A stretch of DNA of 53,889 bases from Paradesertivirga sp965650335. GTDB taxonomy: Bacteria; Bacteroidota; Bacteroidia; Sphingobacteriales; Sphingobacteriaceae. Positions 49,642 through 53,889 of this stretch are shown here, piece after piece. Each line of letters opens with the position of its first letter. Within the stretch, counting starts at the first letter, position 1. Under the pieces are notes generated by a model. The model saw only the letters and a list, made by a program, of their open reading frames with translations. It did no database searches and was not told the origin of the DNA. Location of the stretch: positions 1-53,889 of the forward strand of contig CBFGOI010000020.1 in assembly GCA_965650335.1 (NCBI GenBank), given 5' to 3'. Both the position numbers and the translations under genes were made by a program.

Positions 49642-51006
49642 TTGGATAATACATTTAAGAAGATTTTTAAGGCATCAGGTGCTTCTGCCTTTGGTCAGAT
49701 AATTAATATTGTTAATCAGTTAATTCTCGTACCCGTTTATTTGAAGTTTTGGGGCCCCGGATTATACGGCGAATGGCTGATTTTAAGTGCAGCCCCCTCC
49801 GTAATTGCAATGGCCGGCGATTTGGGATTCGGTACTGTTGCCGCCAATGAAATGAACTTATGCGTAGCAAAAAATAACCGGCTCGGTGCTTTAAAGGCTT
49901 TTCAAAATACCTGGATAGTGATTACGTCTTTTTCGATTTTGTTTTTTGCAATTGTATTCGGACTGGTAAGCTTTTTACCAATAAGCGACTATTTGAATAT
50001 TAGAGATATTCCAGAATACGACTCGAAGGTTATTCTTTTACTATTCATCGTAAATATCCTTGTTATTCAGCAGAACGGGCTTTTATTAGGCGCTCTGCGA
50101 TCGGAGGGTAATTATGTAATCGGAATGACGATTGGAAATTTCGGCAGAATAGCAGAATTATCACTCATTATTCTGGCGCTGGCATTTTTTCATGCAAGCC
50201 CCATACACGTCGTTTTTATAACATTATCTGTGTCAATTACAGCTTCTGTCGTTTATCGATCAGTGTTGTTTAAGCGTAGCAGGTGGATACATTACGGTGT
50301 CACTCATTTTTCATCATCCATGATAAAGGAACAGTTACCACTGGCTTTTTCATTCCTTTCATTTCCCATTACCCAGGCCTTTTCTATTCAGGGGGCAGTA
50401 ATTATCGTCGGGTCTATATTGGGACCCGGAGCGGTGGTTATCTTTTCAACCACGAGGACGTTTATGAACGTAATAAAGCAAGTGGTTTCTACCATAAATG
50501 CATCCATCTGGCCAGAACTGACAACGGCCTACGGACAAGAGAACTATGAAAAGTTTAGAAAGATATTTATAACTTCTGTGCAGGTTTTGGCCGTAACCCT
50601 CATTTCTTTTAATGTTTTTGTGCTGATTTTTGGCAAGCCATTATTTCTTTTTTGGACCAAGAACAGAATTGTGGTAAGCGACACTTTTTTTTATTCTTTC
50701 GCGATAATTACATCCATAAGCGCTGTATGGAATTTGTTTGGTATTGTTCAGGGAGCAACTAACAAAGCAAAGAAATACGCATTTTATAATCTGGTAAGCA
50801 TTTCAATCTTAATCATTTCGGTTATTGTTTTAAGTAAGATATTTGGAATGAACGGAATATTAATAGCCATGTTGTTATCAGAGTGCTTTATGCTTCTGTT
50901 TGTGATTAAGGACACGCTAAGTATTTTAAAATATAACTCTTTAACTGCTTTTGTCAGGCAGTTTTTAACTGTTCGAATCGGAGCGTTGAAAACTTTAAAT
51001 CCTTAA
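49642..51006 (+). CDS. Wzx-like flippase (oligosaccharide lipid flippase, MOP superfamily)
   Basis: 454 residues with 12 membrane segments. Starts FKKIFKASGASAFGQIINIVNQLILVPVYLKFWGPGLYGEWLILSAAPSVIAMAGDLGFG, the typical Wzx/RfbX N-terminus. Then NGLLLGALRSEGNYVIGM, PLAFSFLSFPITQAFSIQGAVIIVGSILGPGAVVIFSTTRTFMN and FGMNGILIAMLLSECFMLLFV. The start codon is TTG at 49642. It moves the undecaprenyl-linked repeat unit across the inner membrane for Wzy polymerisation and completes the Wzx/Wzy pathway of this cluster. Confidence 0.93.
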   Translation: MDNTFKKIFKASGASAFGQIINIVNQLILVPVYLKFWGPGLYGEWLILSAAPSVIAMAGDLGFGTVAANEMNLCVAKNNRLGALKAFQNTWIVITSFSILFFAIVFGLVSFLPISDYLNIRDIPEYDSKVILLLFIVNILVIQQNGLLLGALRSEGNYVIGMTIGNFGRIAELSLIILALAFFHASPIHVVFITLSVSITASVVYRSVLFKRSRWIHYGVTHFSSSMIKEQLPLAFSFLSFPITQAFSIQGAVIIVGSILGPGAVVIFSTTRTFMNVIKQVVSTINASIWPELTTAYGQENYEKFRKIFITSVQVLAVTLISFNVFVLIFGKPLFLFWTKNRIVVSDTFFYSFAIITSISAVWNLFGIVQGATNKAKKYAFYNLVSISILIISVIVLSKIFGMNGILIAMLLSECFMLLFVIKDTLSILKYNSLTAFVRQFLTVRIGALKTLNP

Positions 51007-51141
51007 ATGGATAATCTTGAACGTTGCAACTTGCTGCATTTGGTATGATCCGGAAACATTGAATATATTCGGACGGCTTCACAGGACCTTAATCCAAGGT
51101 TTTCTAAGCTTCTTATATTTAGAGTGCTTAAGTAGAATAAA

Positions 51142-52584
51142 TTGACAAAACGAGATTTCGATGCGGTAGTTGTAGGGTCAGGGCCTAACGGTTTAGCTGC
51201 GGCAATTACTTTACAGCAATCCGGTTTGTCAGTTTTATTGATAGAAGGAAAAGAAACCATCGGGGGAGGTTTAAGAACCGCCGAATTAACCTTACCAGGC
51301 TTTTTACACGACGTTTGTTCGGCCATTCATCCCTTAGCTGTTGAATCGCCTTTTTTTAAAACCCTGCCGCTTAAAGAATTAAATTATATATACCCGCCAA
51401 TCGCCGCTGCACATCCCTTTGATTCAGGAAATGCCGCAATCTTAGCTAAGTCGCCAGGCGATACTGCCAGGCTGTTAGGAAACGATGAACAATCTTATTT
51501 AAATCTGATTAAACCTTTACTTGATGATTGGCCTGAAATAATAAGCGATGTTTTGGCGCCGCTGCGGATTCCCGCACATCCATTTAAGATGGCTTATTTT
51601 GGCCTCAAAGCGCTTATGCCGGCAATTAACCTTGCCCACAAGCACTTCAAAACTAAAGAGGCCCGTGGCTTATGGGCAGGTATGGCCGCCCACTCAATAC
51701 TTCCATTATCGCATGCTGTTACATCGGCAATAGGGTTGGTTTTAATGTCAATGGGACATATAAACGGATGGCCCTTTCCGCAGGGAGGCTCCCGGCAAAT
51801 TTCGAATGCTTTAGCTGCTCATTTTATTTCTTTGGGCGGCCAGATACAGACGAACTTTCATGTAGGTTCATTGGATCAGCTTCCATCATCGCATGCGGTG
51901 TTATTTGATATAGGCCCGCAGCAACTCTTGCATATTGCAGGGCATAAATTTTCTGATTTTTACAAGTGGCAACTGAAACGGTTTAAATATGGAATGGGAG
52001 TTTTTAAAATCGACTGGGCCCTTAGCAATCCCGCTCCCTTTACCGCTTCTGTATGCAAACAGGCTGGCACCTTGCATTTGGGTAATACCATGGAAGAAAT
52101 AGTTGCTTCCGAGCAAATGACCTGGAAAGGAAAGCATGCCGAACGTCCGTTTGTGTTAATGGCTCAGCAGAGTGTCTTCGACCGAGGCAGAGTTCCGGAA
52201 GGAAAACAATCAGCCTGGGCTTATTGTCATGTTCCGCATGGTTCGGAAAAAGACATGACCGCGGCTATAGAAAATCAAGTGGAAAGGTTTGCACCCGGAT
52301 TTAAGGACTCGATCCTGGCTAGACATAGCATGAATTCCATGCAAATGCAGGCTTATAATCCAAACTATATTGGTGGCGATATTAATGGTGGTGTGATTAA
52401 TCTTTCGCAGTTATTTACCCGGCCCGCTTTGCGGTTCTCTCCGTACCGAACATCTGCAAAAGGAATTTACATCTGCTCGTCTTCTACTCCGCCGGGTGGG
52501 GGTGTTCATGGCATGTGCGGATATCATGCTGCCCGCCGGGCGTTAAAAGATGTTTTTGGATTACAACCTCCAGTATTGTTGTAA
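51142..52584 (+). CDS. FAD-dependent oxidoreductase, phytoene-desaturase-like
   Basis: 480 residues; TTG start at 51142. N-terminal FAD-binding motif FDAVVVGSGPNGLAAAITLQQSGLSVLLIEGKETIGGGLRTAEL (GxGxxG then the acidic residue), followed by GFLHDVCSAIHPLAVESPFF. FAD-contacting C-terminus: GIYICSSSTPPGGGVHGMCGYHAARRAL. This belongs to the NAD(P)/FAD-dependent CrtI-like group often annotated as 'phytoene desaturase family', which is not necessarily carotenogenic; no crtB, crtY or other carotenoid genes are present here. It follows the flippase by 135 bp and ends at a strong hairpin. A link to the polysaccharide is doubtful. Confidence 0.88.
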   Translation: MTKRDFDAVVVGSGPNGLAAAITLQQSGLSVLLIEGKETIGGGLRTAELTLPGFLHDVCSAIHPLAVESPFFKTLPLKELNYIYPPIAAAHPFDSGNAAILAKSPGDTARLLGNDEQSYLNLIKPLLDDWPEIISDVLAPLRIPAHPFKMAYFGLKALMPAINLAHKHFKTKEARGLWAGMAAHSILPLSHAVTSAIGLVLMSMGHINGWPFPQGGSRQISNALAAHFISLGGQIQTNFHVGSLDQLPSSHAVLFDIGPQQLLHIAGHKFSDFYKWQLKRFKYGMGVFKIDWALSNPAPFTASVCKQAGTLHLGNTMEEIVASEQMTWKGKHAERPFVLMAQQSVFDRGRVPEGKQSAWAYCHVPHGSEKDMTAAIENQVERFAPGFKDSILARHSMNSMQMQAYNPNYIGGDINGGVINLSQLFTRPALRFSPYRTSAKGIYICSSSTPPGGGVHGMCGYHAARRALKDVFGLQPPVLL

Positions 52585-52607
52585 GGATGAGAAAAATTAG
52601 TCTCCTT

Positions 52608-52635
52608 TTCAGGTACGAAAATTTTCGCACCTGAA
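52608..52635. terminator. bidirectional terminator between convergent genes
   Basis: TTCAGGTACGAAA (52608-52620) pairs with the following TTTTCGCACCTGAA, one mismatch, in the 79-bp gap between the phytoene-desaturase-like gene and the convergent T9SS protein gene. T/A-rich flanks on both sides suit termination from either direction. Confidence 0.65.
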
Positions 52636-52663
52636 TATCAAGAGACATGTGAATAATTAAGTC

Positions 52664-53889
52664 TTATTTAGCCAGGATCAGAGTATTCGTAAATGCATTT
52701 TTACCACAAACTAATTTAGAGATGTAGGTGCCGCTTGGATATCTGCTACCATCAAATTGAAAGCTGTAAGTTTGTCCAACTTCTGTTTTACCTCTATAAA
52801 GTGTTTCAAGTAAAATTCCTTGAAGATTGTAGATCTGAAGAAAGGCATTTTCTTTTTCAACCCCGGTAAACTCGATGGTGACATATTGTTGAAAAGGATT
52901 TGGATAGGCCTTTACGTTATAATTCACAGCAGCCAAAACGGGGTTGTTAACCGAAATCTCAACGCTGCCTGAGCTTGCTGAAATTCCAAAGCTATTTGTT
53001 GCTTTGGCTGTAAGAACATACGTGCCAGCTGAAATATCTTTCCATGCAAATGAATAAGGACTGGTTAAATCCTCGCCAAGTTTTGTGCTGCCCGCGTAGA
53101 ATTCCACTTTAGTAATGGTTCCGTTTTGATCGCTTGCGTTTGCAGTTATAGTAGTCGAGGCCAGTGCTGTAAATGTACTGTTTACAAGTGGAGAAGTAAT
53201 ACTAACTTGTGGTGCGCTAGTTATAACAGGCGCCGTTACAAGTACATTTATGGCTTGAGTTGTAGTGGTCAAGCCGGAATTATCGGTTGCTTTTGCGGTG
53301 ATGGTATAACTGCCGGCTGCAACATCGCTCCATGAAAAAGTATACGGACTTGTTAAGTCTTCTCCTAATTTGATCGACCCGTTAAAGAACTCAACTTTGG
53401 TAACTGTTCCATCCTGATCTGTTGCATTGGCTGTAAGAGTAATTGATGCCGGTGCAATGAAACTGCTGTTGTTTGCCGGAGAGGTTACAGTGATTTGCGG
53501 AGCAACAGCTGCCAATATTGTTGCAACAGGTAGCTCGAACGGAATTAAATTAGATCCCTGAATTGGTCTTTGCAAAGTGCCGTCAGGAAGTTTCCAGCCA
53601 ACCGACACGTGATCCTGTGCGCCACCTCCTTCTTTGTGCAAGGCTTCGATGTAATAACGTTGCCCGGCTTGTAAGGTAATTTCAACAGATTGCTGCGAAG
53701 GATATCGGTCATACCAGCCCGGTGTTGTCCAGTCGTCAACAGAAGCGATTTTTCTTTTATTTGCAGGATCGCCGTTTGTACTTAACCACAATTCGCCGTT
53801 ATCATCACTGGCAATATAGAAAACATAATTTCCGCTTACAGGCGGACAGATATAACCTCTGATGCGAGAACCATAATCGTCGCCAAAAT
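52664..53889 (-). CDS. T9SS-secreted PA14/Ig-like protein, C-terminal part (cut by right edge)
   Basis: Open through the right window edge, so the N-terminus is missing; about 408 residues are visible. They begin within a PA14 domain (GSRIRGYICPPVSGNYVFYI, ASDDNGELWLSTNGDPANKR, YIEALHKEGGGAQDHVSVGW). Two Big_7-type Ig-like repeats of ~95 residues follow (ITVTSPANNSSFIAPASITL; VSITSPLVNSTFTALASTTI, each with KLGEDLTSPY). The protein ends with a type IX secretion sorting domain (VKAYPNPFQQYVTIEFTGVE, then GTYISKLVCG). PA14 with Ig-like repeats usually accompanies a catalytic or carbohydrate-binding N-terminal domain, so it may be another cell-surface glycan enzyme. The Ig repeats are similar enough to suggest internal duplication. 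Confidence 0.9.
   Translation of the reverse strand, partial: FGDDYGSRIRGYICPPVSGNYVFYIASDDNGELWLSTNGDPANKRKIASVDDWTTPGWYDRYPSQQSVEITLQAGQRYYIEALHKEGGGAQDHVSVGWKLPDGTLQRPIQGSNLIPFELPVATILAAVAPQITVTSPANNSSFIAPASITLTANATDQDGTVTKVEFFNGSIKLGEDLTSPYTFSWSDVAAGSYTITAKATDNSGLTTTTQAINVLVTAPVITSAPQVSITSPLVNSTFTALASTTITANASDQNGTITKVEFYAGSTKLGEDLTSPYSFAWKDISAGTYVLTAKATNSFGISASSGSVEISVNNPVLAAVNYNVKAYPNPFQQYVTIEFTGVEKENAFLQIYNLQGILLETLYRGKTEVGQTYSFQFDGSRYPSGTYISKLVCGKNAFTNTLILAK

Noticed and set aside
51142..52584. Carotenoid biosynthesis cluster
   Set aside because: Only one CrtI-like flavoprotein is present, with no phytoene synthase, cyclase or hydroxylase nearby.

Overview
The window looks like a chromosomal stretch of a Bacteroidota bacterium, probably Sphingobacteriaceae (Pedobacter/Mucilaginibacter-like). 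The evidence is a C-terminal type IX secretion sorting domain, an ECF sigma factor with a TPR tail beside DGPF and carboxymuconolactone proteins, many secreted plant-wall lipoproteins, a fused Wzc-type kinase, moderate-to-low GC and some TTG starts. The genus is inferred, not proven. No tRNA, rRNA or CRISPR array was seen.

Region 1 (1-20.1 kb) is a loose plant cell wall degradation region. It holds a GH5 endoglucanase-like lipoprotein (cut by the left edge), a PL11 rhamnogalacturonan lyase, a GH30 subfamily 8-like xylanase, a CE4 polysaccharide deacetylase, a GH43 enzyme and a type B carboxylesterase, with no SusC/SusD pair. GH30 and CE4 share an identical 37-bp box at the same distance from their starts. 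GH43 has an 80-bp upstream element with three 21-bp-phased repeats inside a perfect 10-bp inverted repeat. Between them lie an ECF sigma/DGPF/AhpD-like operon, a DHFR-like protein, DUF418, DUF4251, VOC, YcxB-like and several unknown envelope proteins.

Region 2 (mainly 12.5-23.5 kb) is full of small mobile debris: two degraded REP-associated tyrosine transposase (RAYT) genes and a third fragment, three dispersed REP-like families, an IS3 remnant, a 5 x 21-bp tandem repeat, and three copies of a ~145-bp palindromic MITE. The MITE is twice joined to a broken DUF559 endonuclease gene. RAYT 1 is flanked by perfect 25-bp inverted repeats.

Region 3 (23.6-28.8 kb) is an AT-rich defence island: HamA (nuclease) and HamB (helicase) of a Hachiman system, overlapping by 7 bp, followed on the same strand by an AIPR-domain protein that may be a third component. 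A UvrD/RecB-like helicase-nuclease with a four-cysteine Fe-S signature follows at 29.3-32.5 kb on the other strand.

Region 4 (32.7-51.0 kb) is a Wzx/Wzy-type exopolysaccharide cluster. It contains a WcaJ-like initiating transferase, a Wza-like export protein, a Wzc-like co-polymerase/kinase, two tandem Wzy-like polymerases, three GT4 and two GT2 glycosyltransferases, a WcaF-like acetyltransferase, a methyltransferase, two inverted paralogous GT-B-like proteins and a Wzx-like flippase. Three gene types occur as duplicate pairs. The window ends with a phytoene-desaturase-like flavoprotein and the C-terminal part of a T9SS-secreted PA14/Ig-like protein.
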